DNA of 64,000 nt from Scortum barcoo (lineage: Eukaryota > Chordata > Actinopteri > Centrarchiformes > Terapontidae): the NCBI GenBank assembly GCA_023238725.1, contig CM041548.1:18931752-18995751 (forward strand), in the 5' to 3' direction. Made by a program: the position numbers and the translations under genes. This document shows positions 11,776 to 24,455 of the stretch, piece after piece. Position 1 is the stretch's first letter. Each line of letters starts with the position of its first letter. The notes beneath the pieces were generated by a model. It was not told where the DNA came from and did no database searches. It saw only the letters and a list, made by a program, of their open reading frames with translations.

Positions 11776-13486
11776 CTCTTCTGATGCATTCGCGGACACT
11801 TCGTAAACTTCAGCAGCAGTTGGCAAAGAAATCCATTAAATCTCCTAACAATGCTAAATATGTAATAAATATATACTTGATACATTTCATTAAACTCACA
11901 CCGGGGAAATTCATTTGTTACAGCAGCTTAATAACAGAAAAAGAAAAATGTAGAAGATAAAAACAGATATGCAGATTGGTATTGCACTAGAATAAACACA
12001 TATATATGCATATATAAAAATGACTATATACACTATAGTATAAATAATACAACGTATACATCGTGCACTAGAAAACACACATATATATATTTGGAAAGAA
12101 GTATAAAGGTGAGTTAAGCCAGTTTTTATTTGAGGGCATGACAGTGATGTTTCCAACTAAAATACGTACATATATCAATCTGGATCTAAAATAAACTGTT
12201 TTTAAGATGTGATTTTCCCAAAAAACATAAACAAAGTGGTCTCTTGTTTTAACATGTCCCCAGTGAGGCATAAGTTGAACATAGGGAGAGGATAATATAT
12301 AAAAGGGTATTAAAGTAATGATCACAATCAGGGTCAGCTTCACTGGCCATGTATGTGTACATATACAGAGAATTTCCCTGCATACACACAAATAGAGGGA
12401 CACACAGTTTACAGATAGACAAAAGCTCAATAATAAATATTAACATAAAAGTAAAGTACATTAAGTAAAATGAAGTATATAAATAAAAATAGAGACTACA
12501 ATGTTGCTAAAAATATAATTCAAATAGAAGTAGAAATTTAATACCCTTGATAGGAATATAATACAATAGGAATCTGATGCTGTTGAGCAATAGGGTGGAA
12601 ATATTTATAAGGCACAATTAAAAGGAGTTTAGTGTCTTGTAGCCAGTGGGATTGCTGTATGTATTGAGGTATCCCTGTTATATTTGTATACAGACTGTTG
12701 GACAGAAAGCTGAACTGAACATTATCTCCTACAATGAATGTTATCTCTTATCTGAAATGACTCAATCAGTTGTTGCTGTGGAGCCAAACAAACCTCCTTG
12801 TTTATGCTCGGTCTGTTAAAACAACCAGTTTTCCGAGGTACCTGATTGCACCATTGTTACAGAAGTCCTCGACAGGTGCGTTTGCTATCCTGAAACAGGC
12901 AAATGGTGCGAGCGGCATCTCAGAGACAGTTTATTCAAAAGCCTAAAAAATATTTAACTAAAAAAACTCATATTTGCTGGATATGAATTATGTAAATAGC
13001 TGTAAATATATTTATTGCTTAAATACAAGTCTAATGAAATGGTTGGTGTTCATTTCAATGAGGGTTAAAGACTCTATGATCTTCTCACAGCAGGTTTGCC
13101 TTTCTTTACCTATACATCTATATATCTATATATTTGGAAAAATAACTTCATTAAGGCCGTGACATTTGGCACAGTGGCCCTAGTAAACCCCTTTCATGCC
13201 TGCCCCTCCTCGTCAACACTTTTATATGAACACTTTTTATATTATCATGAACTCACTGACACAGCTGATGCTTGTGATGCAACCACAAATGCCCTTCAAA
13301 TCTGAGAAACACAAGAGTTATTATGTGACTGACACAACATAGATCCTGACTGATGGTGGAAAATACGGTCATGAACTTGAACTAAAGCTGGGTCGCTTTT
13401 GCAACAAAAACACAAACACAGCAGCCTTTTTCTAGTTTATCATATGAGCTGATGAAGAAAATGTCAACAAACTATAAACAAAGATG
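11776..13486. other. Intergenic, AT-rich, with one LINE/SINE-like tail fragment
   Basis: No gene is seen. The segment near 12318-12400 (AATCAGGGTCAGCTTCACTGG then CCATGTATGTGTAC and AGAATTTCCCTG) matches the style of a common fish retroposon tail. The remainder is AT-rich and unassigned. Confidence 0.5.
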
Positions 13487-13923
13487 TTTATTTTGTCATT
13501 GGTTCTTATGACATACTTTAAGCTATAAGAGGTTGATTGGCCTCTGCATGATTACAATGGGTACAATCTTGTTTAAAAAAAGTTTCTTTCTAAGCAACAA
13601 AAACATTAAGTTTCTATAAAAGTAATGTTACAGTAGAGCACCATGCAAGTTCATATAAAAAAGTATAAGAGCCACAAAATCAAACCTCATCATTTCAGCT
13701 ATTGGCATTTAAGATAGTATTTAACAAACAAACACTCACACTTTATCTGTCATATACAGAAACATAGATTATATTGTATTTGTGCGGAAAGATTGAGGTT
13801 ACTTATGTATATTTTAGTTCATTAATATAGAATCACGAGGAATCACATGTTCGACACAATTTCATTCCCCATTTCTTGACCTCTTTTCCTCAATATGACA
13901 CATTTTAGACACAATCACAGCTC
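13487..13923 (-). other. Probable 3' UTR of the uncharacterised gene
   Basis: An AATAAA signal on the minus strand (TTTATT at 13487-13492) lies 430 bases after the stop codon at 13924. Nothing else in this stretch looks coding. Confidence 0.4.
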
Positions 13924-16790
13924 TCATGTGTGGCTGCTTTCACTCTGATCATCTTCAGCATCTTCTGTGTCTTGGAGCGCAGCCTTCGTTTTCATCTTTT
14001 TAGGCGCCAACACAAGAGAGTAACCCGGTTTGATGCGAGGAAGCGCGAGCTTCAGCTTCATCACCATCTGCGTGCTGTTGTTGAAAACACAGTACAAGTT
14101 TGGGTCTGCGTTGTGCAAAATCATTTTCTGGTACAGTATCTCACATCGGACTGCTTCCCGTTTCTCAGCTCGGGATTTTCCATCAAAGCGTAGCAGCATT
14201 TTGTCGACATCCTGCTGTGTCTTGCATGGCCCTCCGTTTCTGTTCACTGTAGCTATTATGTAATCCCTATCCATGATCTCCACACGCTCTTTTTTTCCCA
14301 CTGTTCTCCTTTTGGAAACTTTCTTCAACTGCTGACTGTCATCTTTTTGTTCAGTTGGCGTGTTCTTTTTAGCTTGCCGACCGGAAGAATCAGAGCTGCT
14401 GTCAGATGAACTGGATCCGTCGTCATTTACCTCAGAGCTGTCCGATGACAAGTCCTTGTATGAGGAGTGTTTGGAGGACTTGTGAGGTATTTTCTTCTTG
14501 TAAGGGTCCGCACTGCCGAAGGGATATTCCGCCATCAAGATGGAGAACGTGCAACTTACCAGCCGTGAGCTCAACTCTGGGGAAGCGGCTTGAGAAAACG
14601 TTCCTCCTGGCAGGAAATCCTTCAGGTGCTCCTCAGTGACACCAGCAATCACCTTGACCATCCTCTTCAAGGAAGTTCTGATTAGGTCCCTGTTTGTGTG
14701 CCACTGACCACAGTAATGAAACACTCCTTTGTAGGTTTTCTCCTGCAATGGGAACTGCAGAAAAACATTTGTGGCCCCTTCAGGTTCCAGCATTGTTGAG
14801 GGATCTTTGGACCAATCAAGGAACCTTTGGTAGAGCTGTAGTATGTGCTGGCTGAAGCGTGAGTACTCTCCTCCGCTTTTAAGAAGCTGCCAGTAAGGAC
14901 CGAGGATTTTGCAGTAGACGATGGCCAGAACACACACAAAGCTCTGGATCACAGAATCACTGGCGTCAGCGGCAATGCTCTCCAGAATAATGTTTGGGCA
15001 TTCGTCGTTGTTTAGTGACAGCAAATCCGAGAAGAAGGGGGCCATCTCTTTGTGATGGTGAAGGAGACCCGCCGCTGCTTCAAAGTAGTTGTTGAATCGG
15101 TTTGAGTGATTCACTGTAAGTTTGGAGGGGTTTCTCTTTTCCTCACAGAAGGCGACCCAGTGTTTATGCGGTAGTTGTGCGTGCCAGGGGCACAAGAGTT
15201 TAAGATATCACAAGCCATGTGAATATAGCGGGAAGTGGCACTTTCTGACAAATTCACAAAGTTTTTGAATTTCGGAAGCTTGTCCCGGCCCAGTTTCTCC
15301 CCCGCTGACAGAATGATCTCTTTTTCAAAGCTCATGATCTGCTGCTCGATGGCGTCATGCACGTCAACAAGGAAATTGGCGTTGTGGTTTAAAAACACCA
15401 CGGGGCAGGCGAGGGAATGGTCTTCACAGTGCGAGTCGAGTTTTCTCTCAAACTCTGCCATGGCTGGATGCTCCCTGCACATCAAAGTGTACTGATTTTT
15501 GAGGAGATCTAAGGAAATCTGCATGCATGCTTTGTTTTTCCCTCCATACACACTCGATAGCTTGTGGACAGACACCATTGCAATGTCAAGCAGGGTCAGG
15601 GCCTCTCCTTTTTTATTAGAGTTATCTCGTCTGCCGTTGGATATGTCCAACTCCTTTTCCCTTCCACCATGTTCTCTCACTATTAATTGCTTTATGGCTC
15701 CACTGTTCATCTCAGACCCTTCACCTTGCGAGATTTCATAGCTCTCGTATTCCTCCTTGATTATAACTTTTTCATAATTTATGGTGTCATCTCTTTTCAT
15801 GCGTTTCTTCACAAAAAAATGTTCTCTTGGTTTTCTCTTCTGGACCAATTCAAATGGACTTTGAAGCAGATTTTCCATCGCTGCATTCCTCCTGTGACTT
15901 CTAGTGTCATACTTGCGGTAATGTAGTTTTAATTTTTTTATCTTGGGTCTGAGGTTGGTATATGCCTTTTGAATATCCCCATTCTTACAAAACTCAGGGT
16001 TAAAATTTCTGAGCCAAGTTACTAAAACGATGGGTGCAATTTTCTCCCTGGTGGCAAAGTTGCTCAGCTCGAGAATCAGTCCATTTGTAACTTCGATCGA
16101 CTGCCCCTGCTCTGAAAAATCCCTCATTTCCAAAAGATGTTCTCGTTCGACTCCGATGCTGTCACATATTGGGCCAACAAAGTTAAAGTTGACGTCTGAT
16201 TCCAGGAAGGTCAGCCTCGCTTCACTTCCCAGACTCAGTGTTGTCGCGATGCCTCTTTCAATCAACCGACGAAAGTCAGCTGAATGATGACTGGGGAAAA
16301 TTTTCTGGAGCCAGTCTACAATGGCGATCCATGAAAAGTTATTGTCCTCTCTCATAAGTCCTACTTGAATCAAAAGTCTGTTCTTGCATGGTGCCTTTTC
16401 AAGCTCTAATCCTTCTCCTGACTGAGGTCCGATGAAGTCTGCAATAAGCTTCCAGTAGTATGCATCTCCTAAAAAACAGGAATATGAGCAAGTGAGCAGA
16501 AAAGTGGTGCTTGACAAAGAAGACTGCTGAAAAAAAGAAAAATTGTATTGGATTATATTTAGATATTTGTCCTTGTGATGATGACAAGTTAACCACTAGA
16601 GATGCATAGTTTCCAATAAGTATTAAGACTAGGCTATAAAAATGTATAAATCCAGTAATGAGGTTATTATATAGAGAATTAGCTCATATAGCCGTCTTAA
16701 CAACTTCACATAATGGACATGTTACTTACTCAGATTGGCTTCAGTTACAGCTGCTTTGCCACACAGGGAGAAATCTTCACCCTCCTCCAT
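13924..16790 (-). CDS. Uncharacterised protein of about 860 residues, main exon with a frame change
   Basis: I do not recognise this family. The first coding exon (16790-16730) encodes MEEGEDFSLCGKAAVTEANL and its donor is GTAAGT. The second exon (16468-13924) continues in phase. The first frame runs to TAA at 15111. The second frame, one base behind, is open from about 15205 to TGA-free sequence ending at 13924, and carries CPWHAQLPHKHWVAFCEEK onward. The two halves look like one protein: W- and C-rich compact segments continue across the join. Features include a basic region (KKRMKRDD, about residue 250), a compact central domain with LLDIAMVSVHKLSS and GEKLGRDKLPKFKNFVNLSE, and an acidic serine tract (DLSSDSSEVNDDGSSSSDSS) followed by lysine-rich segments, suggesting a nuclear protein. 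It shares a promoter region with fbxl6. Whether the frame change is a mutation, an error or programmed frameshifting is open. Confidence 0.7.
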
Positions 16791-17963
16791 TGTGTGCTGT
16801 GTTAAAAAAGATAAGGTAGAAAAATTTCAGTCCTCAGACAGAAGAAATGCGATGTGTACACTAAGATAAAATGCTTGTTTGCTACTGCCACGTGATACAC
16901 ATGTGCAATCATACCTCAGTTTTGGGTCAAACCGAACAGTTAAACTGTGATTTGTGTTTTTTAATGTCCAACATCACTCTAATTACTTTTTTACTTTTAA
17001 TTACTATAACTGTTTTTCATGTATTACATTTAAGGACAGCTATCTGCATGTTAGTTTGCTGTTCATTTAGGTTAATTCACTCTCATTCTGTCTCAAAAGG
17101 CAGAGAAAACAAACCTGGAGACTGACACTGATACAGTGATCACAATGGCAATAATGCTGCTAAGCAAAATCACATCACAACATTATCAAGTAGTAACTAT
17201 CAGTAAGTGTTTCATATAGCGTGTGCTCCAGAATGAGCAAGAACAAGTAAAATACTTTGTGTTGTCCTGGAGAAAACTGCCTCCTCTTAGCATCAGCGTA
17301 CACATAAGCGCAATACTGAAGCGCCCCTCATTTATATAAACAGGGTGGATAAAATGTTACGATCAACTTTCATCATAACACAATGCAGTACAACAACAAC
17401 AACAACAACAAACACTGCTGCAGCCTCTAAAATGACCACATGGTTAAACCTACATCTCTCTAAAACCAGAACTTTACAACCTCCATGAAGCTTTACTGCA
17501 GGTTTTAATTAGTTATACTTATATAAGTATATACGTATATTTAATCAACTGTGAAATTAGAGTACATTTATGTTTTTTGTACCACTCTGGGGCTCCTGGA
17601 TATGCAGGAATCCCTTTCATCACCCCTAGATAGTCTATACTAACTGTTCACATGCAGGAATAAGGCTTTGAAATCTTAATCTCCCATAAAATTCACATGT
17701 GCATTACAATCCAAGATGATCTCTGTGGTTTACTGGCTCTTAATAATAATCAGAGTGCATGAGTGTTAATGCATGCTAATGTTAGCCTCTTGCTATTTGG
17801 CCAGTACCAACTTCTACCTGCAGGAAATTCAGCACATTAAAACAGCGACAATCCGCGAACAAAACCAGAGCAGACGAGCCGTGCTGCAATGCTGTGGTAA
17901 TTCCGAATAATTTAAAATGAGCATGCAGTGAAAAACAGCATTTAAAAAAGCACAACTTCTTAC

Positions 17964-18125
17964 CCAGAAACTACTAAACCTGTGAGACTCATGCAGGCTG
18001 AAGCTCGACCTCACAACACACTGAACAAGAGAGCCGCTCTCTGATTGGACGGTTTTAAAGAAGGCGGGCTGTTGTGAAGGTCTCCGCCAATCACAGACGG
18101 AAGATGAGATGCATTGTGGTTAAAG
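17964..18125. promoter_or_regulatory. Bidirectional promoter between the uncharacterised gene and fbxl6
   Basis: A minus-strand donor (TTTCTGG then GTAAGA) closes a leader exon at 17964 to about 18010, and a plus-strand donor (GGCAGCAG then GTAAAG) closes a leader exon at about 18121-18153. Between them lie a GATTGG box (18043-18048, an inverted CCAAT), a GGCGGG box (18063-18068) and a CCAAT box (18087-18091). There is no TATA box. The arrangement is typical of a short head-to-head promoter serving two housekeeping-type genes. Confidence 0.6.
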
Positions 18126-18797
18126 AAGGCTGTTTGTGAGGAAGTGGCAGCAGGTAAAGTGAACAAGAGTCCAAAAATATACTGTTTATTTTAATTTTAG
18201 GAGACATTTATGTTCATTTTATTTACTGTCACCACAGGAACAGTTGCTAAGCTATTGTTCTGATACGTCACATTGTATGGCGGCTTCTTAATTAACTAGT
18301 TAATTGTAAAATACTGGTGTTGTAGTCTAACCGAGCAGCCACTATTATTCATTTAGTCGACAGATTACATTTCTTTTGATGCTCTGATGTGTAAATGTTC
18401 AGTTTATACTTTATACTACCGAAAACTGTGCTGTTTTATCTATGTAGGTTATTTAATTGTCTTTTTTTGAGGATGTATGGACTGGTCGTGGACGCAGCTT
18501 TGAAACAGAAACCACATTTTAAATTAATTAAAATGTAGAAGTAAAATATTTTTTTTCTTAACTTTAAAAAAAACTTTAATAGACACCTTACATATCTAAC
18601 ATAAGTCATTTCAGCCCACACAGTTTACTGGTCCATCACCAGTAAACTGTGTGGATACCCTCTATACTGGTATACTGGATATATTAATATTTATATTAAA
18701 GTCCAAATATGTTCAGATTAATTAATAGTTGCATTGGAAGTAATGCACCTAAAGTACAACCAGAAAGCAGCATAAAAGAGAAATAGTTGAGTAAATG

Positions 18798-19245
18798 CAG
18801 TGGAGGAAGAAGTATTCAATAAAAGTACTCTTTGTACAGTAAAATGTTCCCTGTCAGCGCTGTATGATTACATCTGTTATATCTGAAGTTTATGTATTAA
18901 TTTTACTGCTGTAGATGTTTCAGATTGAGATAATTTGGAATAATTTTTGTATACTGTTGTCTAGTTTAATTTTTAGCAATGCATCATGATCTAAGAGATT
19001 GTCATTTTTAAAGGCCCGTTTTCAGTTTTGTGACATATGTATTTTCCAGCTAAGATAAAGGGGAGGTTGAAAAATGTATTTAGCTGAAGACGTATTCTAA
19101 TTCAAAGTCAACACATCTGGAGATTCATAGTTTTCACTGGGCAGAAAGGCTGTAAAATATTATACTCTGAAAAGTAACTACAGCCGTCTGTAGTGGAGTA
19201 AAAAGTACAATATGTGCCTCTGAGAGTAAGAGTAGTCAACCACTG
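18798..19245 (+). mobile_element. Non-autonomous hAT-like element, eroded copy
   Basis: It starts CAGTGGAGGAAGAAGTATTC and ends CAACCACTG. The flanks AGTAAATG and AGTAAAAC are near-identical octamers, consistent with an old 8-base target duplication. Internal motifs (AAAAGTACTCTT, GTAGTGGAGTAAAAAGTAC) match the better copy at 52067-52647. It lies in the fbxl6 leader intron. Confidence 0.65.
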
Positions 19246-19686
19246 AGTAAAACTATCTAAAAAATGTACTTGTTTAATTATATTTAAAGACAGTGAAGTC
19301 CTGTTGTTTGCCAGCAAAATATGCCAGATATGGGATGAGTGCCGGGTGTCTACTGCAAAAACAAAGTTAGATATCGGCAATGGATCATAGATCAACCTTC
19401 ACAAGCTTGTTCGTTTGTTTCTAAGAAGCCGATGCATTTTTAACCAGTAGGCCACCTCCATCATGTAAATAGCTACTGATGTACTCTGAAGGATGTTTTC
19501 ATCTGGAGATTTTGAGCATCGTCCACTCATTAATTTTTGTGATTTGTGCAGTTAATTATAAAACAACTCCTCATCACGGGCGCACAACCCACTGCAGGAT
19601 TGCACAAGATTGTACAGATGCCCCTCATGTTGTGTTGTGGCCTATGGGTTTGATTCTGCCGAAAACTCTTTTCAAAACTTTTCAGA

Positions 19687-19750
19687 ATTAATCAGAATCA
19701 GAATCAAAAAACTTTATTTATCCCAGGGGGAAATGTGGTGCTCCAGGTGC
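19687..19750 (+). repeat. AATCAGAATC...CTTTATTTATCC retroposon-like tail
   Basis: This short segment (ATCAGAATCAGAATC, then ACTTTATTTATCCCAGGGGG, AAATGTGG) is a recognisable teleost repeat module usually found at retroposon ends. It lies in the fbxl6 leader intron. Confidence 0.55.
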
Positions 19751-20127
19751 CCTCATACAGAGAACAAAATAGAAATAAAATACAATAAACAGAATATATA
19801 CAGAACAGAATATATATAATTAACATAGAAATTGGAATTAACATTTTACGTGCCATCTACAATGTATTTAATAAAACAAAAAGAGAAAGCTAAGATAATG
19901 TAACATCAGCCTGCAAAGAAAATCAAAGCAAAGAAAGAGAACTTCGAAGTTGTGTGCTGTAAATAAAACAATGGATGTAACTGGCTTCTCTGTTAAATTT
20001 ACTTTGTCCCCATCCACTCTGCTGCACTTCTCCTTATTCACTTTGTATGTGACAGTGTTATCCACACTGTAGAGATTAAATCACACACACAGATACGGAC
20101 TGGTCTTATTCTGATTTTGTTTTTCAG

Positions 20128-20178
20128 ATGCGGTCTGACAGTTTTCTTGGCATGAATCTCCTGATAAAGACCAGATAG
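20128..20178 (+). promoter_or_regulatory. fbxl6: Upstream ORF of 16 codons in the fbxl6 leader
   Basis: Immediately after a strong acceptor (TTTGTTTTTCAG, ending 20127) the exon opens with ATGCGGTCTGAC and this frame stops at TAG (20176-20178), seven bases before the main ATGATG at 20185. If the leader exon at 18121-18153 is joined here, ribosomes meet this short frame first, which could lower translation of the main frame. Confidence 0.5.
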
Positions 20179-20184
20179 CAGCAT

Positions 20185-23100
20185 ATGATGGATTCCACTG
20201 ACGCAGAGCCTTCAACCCAGAGTGACAGTAAAGAAGACTCTGCGCCAAGCACGTCCAACGCATCAGCTCAAGGAGAAGATGGACCGGAGCCGAAGAAGGC
20301 ATCTTTGAAGAGGGCAGCTGGTAAGCCCACAAATGCAAAAGCCAAGAAGCAAAAAAAGGCCAGAGTCTCCAGGCCTGCTCAGCTTGGCTACACCATCCAT
20401 CAAGGGGAAGATATGCTTCTCGTCATATCGAGTTCTACTTCCCAGTACGATGGTTCGGCCTGGACTCCACCAAAGAAGGGAAGCAGAAAGAAGAAGCTAA
20501 CGAAAGGAAAAAAGAAAACTGTTCAGATTAAGAAGAAAAAGACTGTCCGTGCCAAACCTAAACCAGCAAATAATCCAGTTGCCAAGGAAAATGAAGACAC
20601 TAATTTGTTTGTGCCACAGACAGCAACAGATCACAGATGGGGTGAAAGTCTTCCTGAGGAGGTGCTAATCAATATATTTCAGATGCTGGTCACCCAAGAT
20701 GGTGCTGTACCATTTCTATGCAGGTAACATACAGTCATTACAGTCGTAGTCATTTGAGATTTCTGCCTGCACACAGACAGACAGAACTACTGCACACAGA
20801 GATTTGTTTTAACGTTATGGTTGATTGACCTTTAATGGCACCGTATCATGATGATTGCACTATGTTACAGATGTTAAAAGTATGTTTTCTCAGAATTAAT
20901 GAGTCCAAAATTGTAATTAAACACTAGCAAAATAAAAGTATATATGGGAAGAGTTTTTCAAATTTTATCAAATTGAACATCAGTTAAATTTTTTTATTTA
21001 TGATGCTTTATACATTTGCAATATCATGTTTAAGACTGCTAATAATATTTATATTTCATAACTGTTTATACTGCTCATTAGGTTCTTCAGTAACATTTGG
21101 TGCTCACAAAACAGTTCAAAGTGTCAGATGTGATCAGACAAACACTCCAAAATAAAATAAATATATCCTAAATATATTCAGTTTGTTATCACTGAAGACC
21201 AAGAAAACCAGCAAAAACTCAGATTAACATGCCATCAGTCAATCAATTAATACCTCTTTTGGAGCTAATTTTCTCACATAATGATAGAAATATGAAAAAT
21301 ATGATTTTGTATTAATATTAATGATAATATTTGGTCATTCATCTCAGTAATTATGATAGGTAGAACTGTATCATCCAGCTGGGCTACTCTCTTATTTGGG
21401 AACCATGAATTCCCCTCTAAACTAAATCCATTTTTCTCTTCTGTGTTTTTGGAGCAGGGCGGGCCGAGTTTGTCGTCTGTGGAACGCCGCTGCCTCCAGT
21501 CCGGTCCTGTGGCGTAAAGTGACTGTTGGTCACTGCTGGATTGCACCAGGGAAGACCCAGCTGCCCAAAACTGAGAAGAAGATTAAAGACACTTTTTACT
21601 GGCTGGCACAGAACAGGTCTGTATCACTTCACGTCTATATTATGTGAGCTGTGATTTAGTTTTAGATTTCTTATATTTTTTATACTTGCTCTGTGTTGAA
21701 ACTGTAATTCTGATTTTTTTAGATTCTCACAGCTGCGAGACTTTTCTCTCTGTCACTGGACAAAGAATGTCAGCTATGCAGTCGAGGTAGGAGGCAACTG
21801 TTTTGATAATCATTTATCAGTTTCAGTAACCTTTCATCCAAAGAGTGCCAAACATTTACTGATCCCAGCTTCTCAAATGTGATGGCTTGATTCTGTTCTT
21901 TGTCACATTTGATAGGGAAACTAAAGAATATTTTCTATTATACTATTGGTGGGATAAGACATGCAATTAAAACAAATGACCAAATATAATGAGCATTTTT
22001 CACGTTTTTTTGACATTTTATAGGCGATCAGTTAAGACACAAATCAAAAGATGACTAAATAAAGAAATGAATTATCAGTATAGTCCTAAGAAAGGATTTG
22101 TTCTAAATTAAGTGATCTACCATTGGATTAAAGTGTTGAAGTTAGGAATCATCTAAAGCTTTTCTCTTCCTTTCAAAATATTCCATGATGAATGATTGTT
22201 GCAATTTTTCCACAACCTTACTATTTAAGTTTTTATAGACACTTGTATTACTTGTACTTGTATTTAGACATTGCTTTTTTCTGCTTATGTTGTGATCAAA
22301 TGTAGGTTGTGTCGCAGTTCTGCCCTCACCTTCGCTCCCTCACGCTCTCATACTGTACAGGCCTCACAGCGAGTGCCTTCCACTGCCTTGGTCTGCACAG
22401 CCGGTCTCTGCAGAGCATAAATCTCCAGTACTCAGAGGTACATCAGCACACTTTATGTAGAAAATGTTATGGTGTTTTCATAGAGTTTCAGGGTAAAAAA
22501 AAAAAGTAGGATGCATCCTAAAATGTATCAGCCATTGACTTCCCTTAAAGAGCTTCAAGTCACGGAAATCCATTTATTCAGTCAGCCTTTGTTTATACAG
22601 GGTAAACAGTAAATCACATAAAGATAAAGACAAACATAAAATTGCAAATGTAATGTCAAATTGAAGATGTGAACTTGTCTTAAAAAAAAAATCAAAAATG
22701 TTTTTTTGCTACAGTTTCAGGTTGAGGGACTCCTTGATTACCTTGAAAATCACGGCAGGCAAATCAAGCAAATTTTGTTCACTCATGGACTAAAGAATGA
22801 CAGACTTCTGGCTACCATCACTGTAAGTTTTTTTTTTAAATTTTTTTATTTTTTTTTATTTTTTATCTATACGTTACACACAGCCCAAGCCACTGAGCAA
22901 CAGATGAACTCGGTGCATAAAACATACTGCATTTGTTTTTTCAGAGGGGAACCTGTCCTGATTTGGAGTTGTTGGAGGTCAACACAAAGCTTGACAGTAA
23001 AGATTGTGAACTTCCTGTATGTATCCAAGCGCTTCAGACGGCATGCCCTAAACTCAAGGTAAAAAAATAAAATAAATAAAAAAAATTAAATTTCAATATT

Positions 23101-23203
23101 TCAGTTTGTTTAGCTAGTGTGACTGAAAAATGCCAAACTTCAGCTGGTAGTAGCTTATCAAATGTGAGGATTTATTGCTTATTTGTCATATATCACTGTA
23201 GAC

Positions 23204-23257
<54 letters not shown>

Positions 23258-24455
23258 TTTTGGAGGAACAGTGTGCACAGAGTTCACCCATGAGACACGT
23301 ACATCTATTCAACATCTATTACACTTCCCATCAGACCTTCCGGATGTTGAATGTCAGGCCTCTGCATAAGACAATGCGCACCGGTGCTGATTCAACATTA
23401 GGCTTTCCGTTACTGGAGGAGCTCTGTATTGCAACCACGTCCTTTTCCTACATGACCGACAAAGATTTGCGGGACATTCTCTTTGGCTCCACCCGGCTGC
23501 GGGTGCTGGATCTGCGCGGCTGTTCACGAATCACACCATCTGGTCTTGCAACACTACCTTGTCATGGTAGGGCTAAGTTATGAGATTCACTTTATAGTTG
23601 AACTTTTACACATTTGTGGTTATTAAGTGACTTAAGAATTGTTTAAAGTGGGACCTAATATAGGGCACATACTGAAAAGCTTAATTTGTTTGGAGGAATT
23701 GGTGGCATAGAAATAGTTGAGTTGAATATCTTTATACTAACGCCTTTGAGAACTCCCTCAAAGGTATAGTAATTCTTTTGAATTCACTAATAAAATACCC
23801 AGCTGCTTTAATAATATCAGTGGACTGCATAAAAAGACTATTCATGAATCATTGCCACCTATTTTTTTCTTTTTGGCAGAACTTGAGTGTCTATTCTGGG
23901 GACAGTATTTCAGCAGCAGCATTGGGTTGTCATCACCTAAAGCGGGGCTTCACATTGTGACAGAGAAATGGAATCAAACACTGCAACAGCTTGACATCGC
24001 AAATCAGCTCTTCTCTGCGGAGGACTTGGAGATAGCTATGAGTCACCTTGCTCAGGCGACAGAGGCAGATACCCTGCGTTCACTCAACTTGAGTGGGACC
24101 AGGATCACACCACCTGCCCTCAGGTACTCAGTGTATAGTTTTCCCTCTTAGCCCAGTCCAGAAAATTCAGTAAACTATTAACCAACACTTTTAAGAGACA
24201 ATTAGTCTGCTCGCATACAGACCTCAGCATGAATCAAGCATGGGCATTTGTAAATTTTCAGTACTTCAAGTTTATCCTTTTAGGGATTTCACAATAACTT
24301 TTTTTTTTTTTACTTTATTTTGCAGGTCAGTCATCGGCCAAATGACCGCTCTCAGCTACCTCAACCTTACATCTTGTCGTTATCTCCCAAGAGGAGTGAA
24401 GAGAATTTACCGTGGCCAAGAAGACATCCGCCAACTGCTGGACAAACTGGAATAG
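20185..24455 (+). CDS. fbxl6: F-box and leucine-rich repeat protein 6
   Basis: This is a substrate receptor of an SCF (SKP1-CUL1-F-box) ubiquitin ligase. Nine coding exons were placed: 20185-20723, 21458-21616, 21723-21786, 22306-22437, 22721-22822 (22715 is an alternative acceptor), 22945-23058, 23335-23566, 23880-24123 and 24326-24455. All are GT-AG with consistent phase and give about 571 residues against about 540 in mammals. The N-terminal 140 residues are lysine-rich (KKGSRKKKLTKGKKKT) and probably nuclear-targeting. The F-box spans the first junction: WGESLPEEVLINIFQML, then VCRLWNAAASSPVLWRKV. It is followed by leucine-rich repeats (LRSLTLSYCTGLTASAF, LRVLDLRGCSRITPSGLATL, LRSLNLSGTRITPPALR). 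In humans FBXL6 adjoins SLC52A2, matching the neighbour here. Two ATG codons lie in tandem at the start. Splicing is by eye, so single boundaries may be off by a few bases. Confidence 0.9.
23207..23253. repeat. (AT)n microsatellite
   Basis: This is a perfect AT run in an fbxl6 intron, about 80 bases before the exon at 23335. Confidence 0.95.
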
